64,000 nucleotides of DNA from Takakia lepidozioides (GCA_030704615.1 CM060732.1:65949053-66013052); one strand, 5' to 3'; positions 34,461-45,616 are shown, numbered from the stretch's first letter. Notes: generated by a model from the letters alone, not told the origin. Numbers and translations are program-made.

Positions 34461-36190
34461 TTATCGCACAAGAGGGGGCTGATCTCTCTTCTGCTGCTGT
34501 GGCAGGTGGTGGACACAAAGGGAGGGAGTGTGAGCAGGAGGGCCCCGCCAACCAGCCGTCGCTTGTTGTTGGTGAGCATCCACCATGTTCTTGTTTTTTT
34601 TTAATTTTTTGGTTCAGCGGAGCTAATGGGCCCCATGCTCTTGTATTGTGGTAAGTGGCGCATTGGAGGGAGGAAGTGCCAGCAGGAGGGCCCGCGCAAC
34701 CAGCCCCTTGTTGGTAAGCATCCACCACTTTTGGTTATTTTACTGTTTTTAGCTTTAGTTCACCATGAAGCTAATCAGCTTCCTCCTTTTCTGCTATGGC
34801 ATGTGGTGCAAGAGGTAGGGAGGACGAGTAAGGAGGGCCCACCTGCAACCAGGCCCCTTGGTCCATGGTAATCATTGCTCATCATTCTTCTTTTTTTGTT
34901 TCTTTTTTTTTTCCTGTTTTCTTTGATGATATACCAAGGGGCTGATAGCCCCTTGCTCCACTATGGTAGATTTTACATTGGAGGGAGCACAAGCAAAGAG
35001 GGGCCCACCAACCAGCCCACATTACCCACTGGTAAGTATCTTCCCTTTCGTTAAAAAATTTTAATTCTTGATACAATTGGGGGTTGATAAGATAGCCCCT
35101 TTGCCTTTTGTTATAGCAGATTCTGCATGAGAGGGAGGGAGCCCAAAGTAGGGAGGGACCTGCCAACCAGCCACCATTACCCGCTTGTAACTCCCTTTTA
35201 TTGAGCTTTATTTTTTTAGTTGTTTAAATTTTTGTTAAAAGAGGGGCTGATTAGCCCATTGCTCTTGCGCTACGGCTGATTGTGCATGGGAGGGAAATGA
35301 GGGCAAGTAGGAAGGCTGGCCAACCAGCCCCTCTTGCACCGCACATGTAAGCATCCCCCTTCATTTTTTTTCCCCATAAAATTGGTATAGCAAGGGCTGA
35401 TTAGCCGTTGCTAATGCAGATCACACACAAGAAGGACGTCCAGTGCAAGTAAAAAAGCACGTCAACCAGCCCCTCTCATCTTGTAGTAAGCCCCCACCCT
35501 TTATCTTAGTTTTTTAATGTTATTCTTTCCAATGTGTGGTACAACAAAAGGCTGATTCGCCCTTCCTCATAGTGATATGTTGCACTCGGGAAGGGAGCAG
35601 AAATAGGAGGCCTCTTGACCCGCCAACCAGCCCCCATTACCCGCATGTACTTCCCCTTCATTGTTCTTTATTTTCTTAATTATTTTAAGTTTGTGATATA
35701 AGAGGAGCTGATTAGCCCCTTGCTCTTTTGCTATTGTAGATCGTGCATGGGAGGGAAAGAGGGCAAGTAGGGAGGCCTGCCAACCAGCCCCAGTTCCACC
35801 ACACATATAAGCATGCCCCTAATTCAATGTTGCATATTTTTTTTTTCCTAGAAAATTGGCATAGCAAGGGGCTGATCAGCCCCCTACTCTGTTGCTATGT
35901 AGATCACACACAAGAAGGAGGAGTGCGAGTTTAGAGCCCGCTAACCAGCCCCCTCATCCTATGGTAAGCCCCCACCCTTTAATAGCTTAGTTTTTTTATT
36001 TTTTCCAATGTGTGGTACAACAGAGGGATGATTTGCTCCTCCTCTCATAGTGAAAGTTTGAACTCGGAAAGGGGAGCACAAATATCAAGAAGGCTTGACA
36101 GCCAGCCCCTACCTCTTGTGGACAATCACCCCACTTTAAAGCTTCATAATTTTTAGTTATAACTCTTCATGTTGTGGTACAACAAGGACT
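34461..36190 (+). repeat. minisatellite of about 150-bp units inside the hAT element
   Basis: The phrase CCAACCAGCCC recurs about every 150 bp (near 34550, 34697, 34850, 35008, 35162, 35319, 35461, 35622, 35779, 35940 and 36100). Each is preceded by GGGAGG-type and followed by a T-rich stretch and GGGGCTGATTAGCCCC-like palindrome. About eleven diverged units lie between the left end and the transposase gene. Confidence 0.85.
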
Positions 36191-36563
36191 GATTTATTTA
36201 TATGTGGTGGGGGCATTGCAGATCATCTCCCAAGGCATGAAGTAGCCAAGCTGACCACTGAAGCATAAGACTGGTCCACCCCCAACTTGCTAGGTAGTTT
36301 TTGTAATTTGAAAATGTAAATGTACATGTACTAGATAAAAAAAATAACGTAGATCTAAATGTAGGCCATGTATGTAACATTCAGCTCAATATGAAATAAT
36401 AAATTGAGCAGTGCGGTGTCTCTCCCCACACTTTCGTTTTGGCCAGCCATATACCATTCCAAACTTTTGTAAATATATGAGTTGTGCACAATTATTAAAT
36501 GTCTTTTGAATTCTTTGTTTGCATTGTTTTTACACAGGAGTTGTTCCACAAGCTTTTTATGTC

Positions 36564-38860
36564 ATGGAGCCCAATATTTTCGATGAACTAGAAAGGGAAG
36601 TTGTTCTTGACGTCAATGTTGATAATGAAAGAGCTTTGGTGGAGTGTCATGTTGCGGAGGATGCTCATCATGCAGCCTCATTTATATCAGCTCATCAAGC
36701 CTCGGCTGCAATGTCATCTTCCACAGTTTCGCCATCACACACAGTGTTGGATGTGGAGGCGCAACTCCCAGTACTTGAAAAACAACGGGATTTTTGGAAG
36801 CCCCACAATCGCACTGCTTCGACATGGGCATTCTATGCAACAAAAGACTCTGCTCCAGTGGACATAACAAATCCACAACAAATGAGGTGTGTTCTATGTC
36901 ATCCTGTTGGTGTCACTCCTGCAAGCAAGAAAGACATTGTGACCTATAATAAAACCAATGGTATCTCTGCCCTTCGAAAGCATGTGGATCAAGAACATGA
37001 CATTGTTTTGCGTAGGTGGATTGAGAGGGAAAATGAAGGACCTGAGAAGGCCCGTAGGCCAGCAAAAAAGAGGCCCAGCCCCACTCCTGGAAACATAGTT
37101 TTTTTTTTTTGGAGCTCCACTCCATACAACAAAAATGATGATCAACAGAAGCAGTTCAATGAGGATTTAGTCTTGTTCATTGCAAAGGAGTTGGTTCCAC
37201 TGTCTTTGGTAGAATCCCCTTGGCTAAGAATAATGGTGTTGAGGCAAAATCCTCAGATTGTTTTCCCTTCTCGACGGACATTTGTGAATGAGGCCATTCC
37301 AATCTTGGCAGAGAAGACGAAAGAGCGTTACATGTCCCCATCTCTTCAGAGTTGTGCTACTTGCTCCGTGAGTTTTGATTTGTGGATGTCAAGAGGGGGA
37401 ACTGACACTTTTGTCATCATAGCGCACTTTATTAATGAACAGTGGGAGCAATGTCATGTGACTCTTGGCATGTTTGAGACACCTGACACATCTGGGGCTG
37501 CCATGGCACATCAAGTCAACAATCTTCTTGTGATGTATGGCCTCAATACTCGCATTATTGCTTACGTCAAAGATGAGGGAGGTAACTTGGCCACTTTGAC
37601 CAATGCTTTGAATTCGGTGGTCTCATGTGCGTGTTTGGGGTTGGATTCTCCATTTGTGGGTAGTTGTTTTGGGCATGCAATGTCCAAGTGTTGCCAGTAT
37701 GCAACAAATGATGCAAAAGTATGCGCAGATATGAGATCGGTTTCTATAAAAAATGCCAATCAGAGTTGCAAAAAACCATTACTTGGACCAAAAAAAGTGG
37801 CAAAGTGAGACAAGAATGGGCAAAGGCATGTGTGGACAACGGCATTCATCCCCACAAACTGAAGACTCCGGTGAAGACATGGTTTGTTTCCAAGGTGATC
37901 CTCTTCCAAAAGACTTTGGAGTTTAGGCAAGCCATAATCACTGGTTACTCTTGGCAAACCTCATTGGCACTGCAGTCTCGCATACCAAGTCCACAAGTGT
38001 GGGCCATTGCCCAATCAATTTCTACAGTTCTAGGGCCTGTGGTTCATGAGTGCATTATGAATCAATCTGGGGGATTTTGGCTGTTGTCCGATGCTCTTAA
38101 TGCAGCCATTGCCACAACAGTTCGCATGCGAGGAAGTAGTGCTCCCAGGGCTGCAATTGTGGATCATTGCATGGGGGATTTCTCAACAGAGTTGACATTG
38201 TTGGAATTGCGGATGGCTCGAGAGGTGGTATATATCTTGGAACCATTTCTTTCTTTTTTGGAAGGGTTTCAATCGCGCAAAGCTCACAATATGCTCGCGC
38301 TTATGCTTGACCCACGTTACAAGGGGTTGTCATTGGTATCACAATATGTGGGCAAAGAGCGTGCTTTGCATATTGTGTCCCAATATGATAGCATGGTGTT
38401 AGAGCCTCTTTTGATAAAGTGTTTCAAGGTCTTACATCCGGATACTCCGGCCCAATCACAACCCACTTCCACAATGGACGAGATGTCTTTATTTGGTGTG
38501 CATGACCACAATGAAGACATGACATTAACAGTAGTGAGAGAACAACTATCACATTTCAGAACGACGAAGATAATTGAGGGTGAGTGCGTGGCTCCTTTGA
38601 AATGGTGGAAAGAACACGAGTCTCTTTTTCCGTATGTGGGATTTTTGGCACGGCTAATCTTGGGCATAGTTGGATCTCAGATTGAAGCTGAGAGGGTTTT
38701 TAATATTGCAGGTGTCATAACAAACTTGAGACGGTGCAGGTTAAATATTGAAAACCTTGATATGCTTGTGAGTGTAGTCAAGAATTGGCCAAATGATGCT
38801 AGAGTTGGTTGCTTTAGTACTTCCATGAAAGAGTTTTGGATAGGGAAGAAGTCCTCTTAG
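36564..38860 (+). pseudogene. hAT transposase (BED finger, hAT dimerisation domain), frameshifted
   Basis: Frame 1 runs from ATG 36564 to about 37740; frame 2 continues from about 37721 to the stop at 38860. They join near a run of A residues (37747-37752), consistent with a single-base frameshift. An acceptor-like TTTTTACACAG ends at 36537, so a 5' leader intron is possible. A BED-type zinc finger is visible (C-V-L-C, later H-V-D-Q-E-H, around residues 110-155), then the RNase H-like core (V-S-F-D-L-W-M-S; Y-V-K-D-E-G-G-N), and the C-terminal hAT dimerisation segment (F-P-Y-V-G-F-L-A-R ... S-Q-I-E-A-E-R-V-F). Poly-T (37099-37110) encodes a run of Phe and could be another slip. Probably inactive as assembled, unless the frameshift is a sequence error. 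Confidence 0.85.
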
Positions 38861-39440
38861 ATGAGAATGAGGACTTGATTGCAAAGGCAAACCTCTTTGA
38901 GGTAGAATGATTTGTCTTAGAGACAAATTATTGTTCAACATATATTACACTATACTCCTTTGATTGGAGTTTGTTTATTTGTCATTTTTATTGAAAATTT
39001 CAGTGACATCCCGTGTACTTAGTTTGTTGTATGCTATATTGACAAAGCATCATCCAAAAAACACAAATTTATGTAGTTTTTTTTAGTTGTGCTTTTGCTG
39101 CACCATAAAAGGTAACCATAGAATTACACATGTTTAATTTGTTTTGTATTTTGAATTAAGATCCTTATGTAGTTTGTTTGTTTTAGTTGTTCTTTGCTAC
39201 ACCGTACGAAAACTTCTAAAATCTCTGGTTTTCCGTTTTTAATGGAGACCATGCGTATTTAACTAGTTATATATACCATAAAAGACAATCACAAAAAACA
39301 TATAAGTTTATTTACTTCTGTTTTACTAATAAATTCCCTGGTTTTAGTTGAAAATTCTCAGTATGACCAATCAGATCAGTTCATCTAATTTTCCAGAAGA
39401 ATAAAAAAAATTAAAAAAAATTAATATATTTTTTTTAAAA
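38861..39440. other. hAT 3' non-coding region
   Basis: AT-rich sequence lies between the transposase stop and the right subterminal repeat zone. Nothing else is seen in it. Confidence 0.6.
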
Positions 39441-39654
39441 AACCAGCACCTAACCGGGAACCGGTGGTTTTTTTCCAGCAACTAACCGGTAACCGGAACC
39501 GCCCCCATGTTAAAAAGTCAGAACCTGAACCGGACCGGAACCGCCTTAATAAAAAATAACCGGATCCGGATCCGGAACCGTCTCTTCAAAAATTGTGGAA
39601 CCGAAACCGAAGGTTCCTTCACAAAGACAAGAACCGCCCAACACTGGTACAAAC

Positions 39655-40207
39655 CACGGAAGTCCAAGGATCACAGGATTTGTTGGAGACTGGATAACAT
39701 TGAAAACAATCTGTGATGCTTGATTTTTAAGCTTCACTTCAAGGGGTTGAGTTTCATGGTCAATATTTTCTAATGCTAACGGTCGTCCATCGATGACTTC
39801 AACAGGGGCCGAGAATTTCTTTCTTACGAGTGTTAAATTGTGTTGTTTCGCAAAGTCTTTATCAGTAAAACACGCTGAAGCGTCCGAGTCCAAAAGTGCT
39901 TCTACGGAGATATCTCGATTTTGCATCCTGATCTTTACTGGAACTGTGAAACAAGGTACAGGGTCTGGAGATAGAAAGAGACATTTTTTTGGTGAGGAAT
40001 TTGGGGTGTCCAGCCGCATGGTCCCTATTGTGACTGGACATCTTCGTTTTCTAACCTCCTCGTATCGAACACTTGAGTTGTGCCCCGAGCTTTGAATCTT
40101 CTCTTGTTGGGGCAGTTTAATGTTATGTGATCATCTTCTCCACAATAAAGACATAATCCATTCGAGCGCCGTTTTTGTTTTTCTTGTGGCGTCAGTGGCT
40201 TCAGATG
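39655..40207 (-). pseudogene. Gypsy gag zinc knuckle and protease (inverted)
   Basis: The minus strand from about 40207 reads L-K-P-L-T-P-Q-E-K-Q-K-R-R, then the CCHC knuckle C-L-Y-C-G-E-D-D-H-I-T-L-N-C, then the protease with A-L-L-D-S-D-A-S, where the usual catalytic D-S-G is changed to D-S-D. It continues to L-P-W-F, where the hAT element interrupts it. The first gag part lies forward at 29228-30076. Confidence 0.88.
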
Positions 40208-41502
40208 AATGTATGTACAGCCTTTCTCAATGGAGATCTTATGGAAGAAATATACATGGACCAGCCGGAGGGATTTGCTATAAAATGGAAGGAAATGATG
40301 GTGTGTAAGCTCCTCAAGTCATTGTATGATTGAAGCAATCCCCTGGGGCATGGAATGCTAAGATTGATGCATATTTCATGGCTGAAGAATTTGAGATGAG
40401 CTTTGCTGATTATAGTGTTTACTATAAGAGGGCTCATGTAAACTCTTTTGTGATCATAATACTGTACGTTGATGATCTGATTTTGGTCTCTAATGACTTA
40501 GCTCTGTTTAAAAAGACAAAGAGCGATATCTCAATGAAGTTTGAGATGGTGGATCTGAAAGAGATCCAGTACTGCTTGGGGGTATCGGTAACTCGTGTTC
40601 GACAAGACCGAGCGATTTACCTGAACCGGCGTAAGTATCTTGAAGATATCTTAAGGAGCTTTGGTATGGCTGAAAGTATGCCGGTAAATACCCCGTTTGT
40701 CCCAAATTGCAAACTCTCAAAGGAGATGAGTCCTAAGAGTACTGCAGACTTGGAGACAATGGGAGATGTTCCCTATCAGAGAGCTGTGGGAAGGTTCATG
40801 TATACAATGGTTTGTACTAGGCCAGATATTGCTCAAGCAGTGGGGGTTGTAAGCCAATTTGTAGCTAACCCTGGGCAACTCCATTGGGTTGCAGTAAAGC
40901 AGATTTTCCGTTATCTAAGAGGCATACTGGACTATGGTTTGTGCTTGAGAAAGAACAATGATAATGTTCAGTTGGATCAAGTGGGTTCATATGATATCTC
41001 AGATAGTGCTTGCAAAAGCACAGAGCTATACGGCTATTGTGATGCAGATTGGGCTGGTACTGTTGATGACTGCCACTCTACATCTGGCTATGTTTTTATG
41101 CTAGCAAATGGAGCTGTAAACTGGAGCAACAAGAAACAATTCATAATTGATATGTCCTCGACTGAGGCAAAATATATAGCTGCATTCAAGCTACAAGGCA
41201 AGCATTATGGTTATCATCATTTCTATCTAGTATTGGTCATCCACAGAGGGATACCATGGTCATATATGATGACAACCAAGGGTGTATTGCTCTCTCAAAG
41301 AATCCAATGTTTCATACTCGCACAAAACATATTGAGATTCATCATCATTTGGTACGAGAGAGGACTGAAGCTGGAGTTGTTAAGCTTGTATATTGCAACA
41401 CCAACAACATGATTGCAGACATACTGACAAAAAAACTTAGTGCTGAAAAGCTTGAACGCTTTCGAGGCTTAATGGGAGTAACTAAGTGTTTAACTTGGTA
41501 AC
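40203..41502 (+). pseudogene. Copia RT 3' part and RNase H
   Basis: This resumes Copia RT at Q-M-N-V-C-T-A-F-L-N-G-D and passes the catalytic Y-V-D-D (near 40468), then RNase H (Y-C-D-A-D-W-A-G near 41035; S-S-T-E-A-K-Y). A stop replaces Leu at 40331, in the usual G-L-K-Q-S-P motif, and a frame change occurs near 41200, with the final part in the frame 41256-41501. Inactive. Confidence 0.92.
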
Positions 41503-41516
41503 TCGTTGAGTGGGGG

Positions 41517-41909
41517 TGTTGGAAATCAACTCCTGACCAAGTTACTACTACCTAGAGTTACTGTGACGACATCGCAGGCTTCCATAATAACAGTGCTGAC
41601 AAATCACAGTTAACAATAAAGATAAGCCTCAGTTAACTAAAAGATAACTACAGTTAGCTAAAAGATAACTAAAGTTAGCTTCAGTTATTAGTGACTCAAG
41701 TCATTGTACCAGAATAACAGGCGGAGATAACTTAAGTAAAAACATGGAGTTATGTTATAGTTATCTCATCTATTTCTAGATCAGACTTAGAGTATAAATA
41801 GGGAGAGCTCGGAGGTGGACACAACTTGTTGTGATCCTATGGTTGGATTGGGGGAGAGTTCTCAGTAATCAGTTCATCTTTTATCTCTATTCTATGTCGA
41901 ATTCCAACA
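41517..41909 (+). repeat. Copia 3' LTR
   Basis: 393 bp, same ends as the 5' LTR, preceded by the polypurine tract GAGTGGGGG at 41508-41516 and followed by the target duplication ACAAC. Confidence 0.95.
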
Positions 41910-41914
41910 ACAAC

Positions 41915-42199
41915 TAGGGAAAACCCTAACCCCTAAAGACTAGATTTAACATTTAAAAATGGTTAATTTACATCTCAAGCTTAAAAAGGAACAAACATTT
42001 CAATTCCGCATATTCAAGGTACTGACGTACTGACCCTAATAAGCCAAATGGACTGATTGTTTTAGAAAAAAACTAAAATTAGAAAAAACCTAACCCATAA
42101 GATGTTAGTTTGGTAGAATTACGGACTTTATTATGACACACCATGTGACACTTGAAATCACTATCACATTTTAGCCAGCACAAGAAAATTAACCCTTAC
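41915..42199. other. probable intron DNA right of the Copia insertion
   Basis: AT-rich sequence between the Copia duplication and the donor site at 42199. No exon is recognised. Confidence 0.45.
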
Positions 42200-42657
42200 A
42201 TGCTGACATAGTGCTGGTAGTCGCATCTCTCATCTTCTTCACCCAACTCAGCTGATAATCTGTCCAAAAAGTGTAAGTGGGTGCCCACATGAAGGTAACT
42301 GACGACAAGCAGTTCAATTCTTGAAATTAGCCCAGGGAGCTGAATTCCAGGTGCTACAATGTCATGCTATCTCCTTGAGTTTGCTAGCTGAGCTCCTGCA
42401 ATACCTGATTCGCAAGGCCCATTCAGATTGCCTATGGATAATGAATTATCACTAGCAGAAGATAAGGACCGGATAAAACATGTACAATTAATCACTGAAG
42501 ATAGAAGAAGCATACCACACACAGAAAAACCTCGGATCCCATGTACACTTCCAAGGCTACAAGGCCAATGAGCAATCACTACTACCATGCGGCCATCACA
42601 CAAACAGTAACACCAACTCAGGATGCCATCAAAGAAGCATGCAATTTGATGTGGCAT
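42200..42657 (-). CDS. candidate upstream exons of the unidentified minus-strand gene
   Basis: On the minus strand, exon 42494-42405 (TTCAG acceptor, CAG|GTATTG donor, phase 1) joins exon 42353-42200 (TTGTAG|CA acceptor, AT|GTAAGG donor). Together they read through N-G-P-C-E-S, then A-P-G-I-Q-L-P-G-L-I-S-R-I-E-L-L, then F-L-D-R-L-S-A-E-L-G-E-E-D-E. A further exon ending at 42516 (…R-G-F-S-V-C) joins in phase. The helical, hydrophobic-patterned sequence looks like real protein. No donor-compatible partner was found between here and the Copia element, so the next exon is most simply at 25.25-25.40 kb, placing the Copia element in an intron. Phases of that long junction fit only if a different donor (TAT|GTCAGC) or a missed small exon is used. 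The family is not recognised. Confidence 0.5.
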
Positions 42658-42901
42658 TTAAGTTCTGTTGATACTACGAAAGGTGATGAGCAGATCAACA
42701 CACTCATAGCGTGATTAAATTAAGGGATCAAACATATTGATCCTCACTATCATACATCAAGGATTCTTGCCCTTTACCAGTGTTCTGCATCAAAGAAATT
42801 TGACGCTGTGTTGCAACACAGAAACCCTTTAGGGATACCGTCTTGAATGATGGAATTCAAGGGAGACAAGCTAAGGAAGAGACTATCAGGGAGTGAGAAT
42901 G

Positions 42902-45616
42902 TCAGGAGGTTGCCTTGACACTACTTAGATCAGCTTGTAGTGCCAGAATCGAGTCCAGCAAACCTTCACATGCATCCTCCAGCAGGTCCAGCACCTGGTT
43001 GTTATCAGCTTCTCAGTCAGCAGAAGCTTCCATCCATCAATTTTATGACCTATGATCATTAAACAGAAAATACTGGAACCCTAATAGTTTTTCAGTGGAT
43101 TCACTGAGTGCAAGCATTGATTTACAACATGGAAGTTCGAGCAAAAGGGAAAAGACTCGTCAAACACTCTATCAATCAACAGCAGACGAAACTAGGAGGT
43201 AACTCTAATCAACAGTGAAGCTGCTGCCTTTAACTCTAATCCTTTCCAATCTCCTGATTGAAATTGTGTAGCTGCTTATATTAGAAGTAGCCCCAGGACT
43301 CATTTTCCCAGCAGAGCACCACGAGCAGAAAATGCACAAGGTCTGCCCTCATGAATGGTAATGACCAAGTTGCTGGTTACCTTCTCAAACCCTGCAGGTC
43401 CTCCATAGTAAGGGTCGGGTACCTCGGCAACCTGATGCTTTTTGCAATAGCTGCACATAAGAGTCACCTGGTCCACAATGGAAGACAATCTCAAGTCCAT
43501 ATCACACTTCCCTAGCCTGTATGATAGCTCCATACCATATTTGGCAGAGTGGATCCAGGAAGGAAGGGATGCAACCTCAATTCATTCACTGTTTGACTGA
43601 CCTTGTCTTTGGCATGTGGTGGGATAGGCGTCCTTGCATTCCATCTTTCATATGCGGCAAATATGTCCTCTGCATCCATGCCCACAGCCGGCTCTCCCAG
43701 GAATTTAAATATATTACTCCAGATTGAGCCACCCAACATGCAATCTTTTTCACCAGAGGAAAAACACTGTACGGGCGAAAGAGCAACAACTCAAACTGGA
43801 GATGTCTTCTTAGATTCTGATTACTCATGTGACTAAGACGTTGGCATGTCATAATCTTGCTACCAAAGGCTTTGCAGGAAGGTAACCGTCAGGCACAGTT
43901 AGTTCCCGTGAGAGTTAACATATGCCAGCAGCCCGTTAAAAGAGGTGAAGGACAATTTCCTGCTGCCCTTAAATTGGCGTACATGTGGAGGAGATCTGGC
44001 ATCTGTGTGAGTGCATAGGTAACTGCAGATGCATGTACATACGGTTGCAAACTAAACAACTAGTGGTCTCTCAATTGATTATCCCAAATTAGGCCGGCCT
44101 TGCTTCTTGGGCAAGTTTTATGTGGCATTTTGATTTATGAAAAAACACAAACGTTTGGTTGGAGAGATCAATTAGATGAGAAGAAAAAGTTCAAACTTTG
44201 GAATGTAAGGAAGTTTCTCAACCCCCTGGATTGAACGAATATCACCTTTGTTCTTCTTGTCCATAGCAAGTATCAAGTCAAATTCTTCAAAATCAGAGGG
44301 CCGGATAGGCCTTGAAATAGATGTGAGTTTCACTCCACGCTTCATTGCTGCAGCTCTCATCCTTGCGTCTGCTGGGTCCCCCTTCACCCCATGGATACAT
44401 TCCTCCACAATTTTAGCAAATGGCAACGAAGAAGCCATGTCAGGCTACCAAGACAATAAAGTCTCCATTCACCAAAATATGGATCTCTAGTGGGCACGAA
44501 GCCATTCCCAGAGATAGGGCATTACCAAGGCTAAGTTGGAAGCAGCAATGCCCTCCTACCAGTGTCTGGCAAGCAAGTTAAGCAAACAGTGGCATTTAAC
44601 CAGACCGGGAGCTCCCAGAAATAGGGATACTTTCCGTATCTAGTAAGACGAAACATAAGATGTAGCGTTTGAACATTCCATCAAAAAGAGAGAATACCTC
44701 ATGATAGTCAATTGTGCCAGCAGAGTCAATGTGGAATTTCAACTCCAGTCCTTTCTTTTCCACAACATTTCGGAAAACTGCCTCCGCTGATGGGCTTCGA
44801 CAAATGTTACCTGCCTAGCCATCCAATTGGCGACCTTCATATGCAATGCAAATCCGGACAAGCATTCTCTCGCCTCCAAACTCTGTCTCTGCTACTCCGT
44901 AACTTCCTCTAATTTCATGAAACCATTCATCTCCTTCAACAATTCTATCGCGGTTGTGCACAGCGGAATCATCTTCGCAGAAAATTCGTCACGAGTGCGT
45001 CCGCTACCTTAATCATGGTAGAAGTACACTGTCATCAGTTGAAAACATTATTAAGGAACTGCAGCAGCGTGGGATTGTAAAGTACATTTGGTAAAGGTTG
45101 ACTCCTCCCGAAGCAAGCGTAAACTATGACGTCGCTTCACCCGAGAGGCAACTGCCTTCGGTTTGGAAGGTGGACACCTTAATACATTTGGTTAACAAAC
45201 GCAACTCAAATATAATCAAACGGGCCAGATTGCTCACCCAAGCATACAAAGAGAACTCCAAACGGGATGGATTCCACCAAGTCAGAAGAACCAGTGTCGT
45301 CGCCAGCTACCATTTTCACAACAAATTTCGAATTCTGAGTTCCCCTAATCATCACACCCCGGACGTGCTGAGCTCCCCTGTTGCTGTCATCTACCGGGGC
45401 AAAAGAAGACGAAAATCTTACGGAAGGCGAGACCGTAAAAGGAAATGTATACAATCGAGGAAAAAGGGGACCACATCCAGTGCAAGGCCCTCTGGAAGGA
45501 AGAATTTTGAGCGTAGTGCACACCATGGACCACATCTGCATGCTCCACAGACTTGCTCCCCCAGCCCCACCCCCAAAACCATCCACACGTGAATTTGAGA
45601 GAGACGACCAGTTCAT
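42902..45616 (-). CDS. low-molecular-weight protein tyrosine phosphatase, six exons
   Basis: Minus-strand exons 45616-45238, 44810-44698, 44381-44246, 43669-43602, 43467-43381 and 42994-42902 give a phase-perfect 291-residue frame. The active-site P-loop C-L-G-N-I-C-R-S (CX5R) straddles exons 1 and 2, and the general-acid loop D-P-Y-Y-G-G is in exon 5. Other family blocks are F-D-L-I-L-A-M-D, L-M-C-S-Y-C-K-K-H and G-F-E-K-V-L-D-L-L-E-D-A-C. The enzyme hydrolyses phosphotyrosine through a cysteinyl-phosphate intermediate. The roughly 115 residues before the phosphatase fold are Ser/Arg-rich with few acids, as in plastid transit peptides of plant homologues; the precise start among several ATGs is uncertain. 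It diverges from the SYP1 gene. All catalytic residues are present, so it should be active. Confidence 0.93.

Larger units (their letters stand above)
34048..39646 (+). mobile_element. hAT DNA transposon with intact ends
   Basis: 5599 bp bounded by perfect 15-bp terminal inverted repeats CAGTGTTGGGCGGTT and AACCGCCCAACACTG. The exact 8-bp target duplication GTACAAAC is at 34040-34047 and 39647-39654. It sits in the Gypsy protease-RT linker (after L-P-W-F-V on the minus strand). Both subterminal zones are packed with CCGGAACC/GGTTCCGG motifs. It holds a 1.7 kb minisatellite upstream of one transposase gene. Perfect ends suggest a comparatively recent insertion. Confidence 0.96.
26229..41909 (+). 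mobile_element. Copia LTR retrotransposon, full span including nested Gypsy and hAT
   Basis: The element begins TGTTGGAAATC at 26229 and ends ...TTCCAACA at 41909. It is flanked by identical 5-bp duplications ACAAC (26224-26228 and 41910-41914). The LTRs are 26229-26598 and 41517-41909. A primer-binding site TGGTTTCAGAGC follows the 5' LTR, close to the usual initiator-tRNA-Met complement of Copia elements, and a polypurine tract GAGTGGGGG precedes the 3' LTR. Gag-pol order is PR, integrase, RT, RNase H (Copia order). Most of gag is deleted, the integrase frame is shifted, RT carries a stop in place of the usual G-L-K-Q, and RT is split by other elements, so it is not autonomous. Confidence 0.95.

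Noticed and set aside
34461-36190. CRISPR-like array
   Set aside because: Spacing is regular, but units are long, diverged and repeat throughout, with no unique spacers, and the context is a plant hAT transposon.
45098-45592. 164-codon plus-strand ORF at 45.1-45.6 kb
   Set aside because: It is the antisense of phosphatase exon 1, which has the correct donor and active-site loop.
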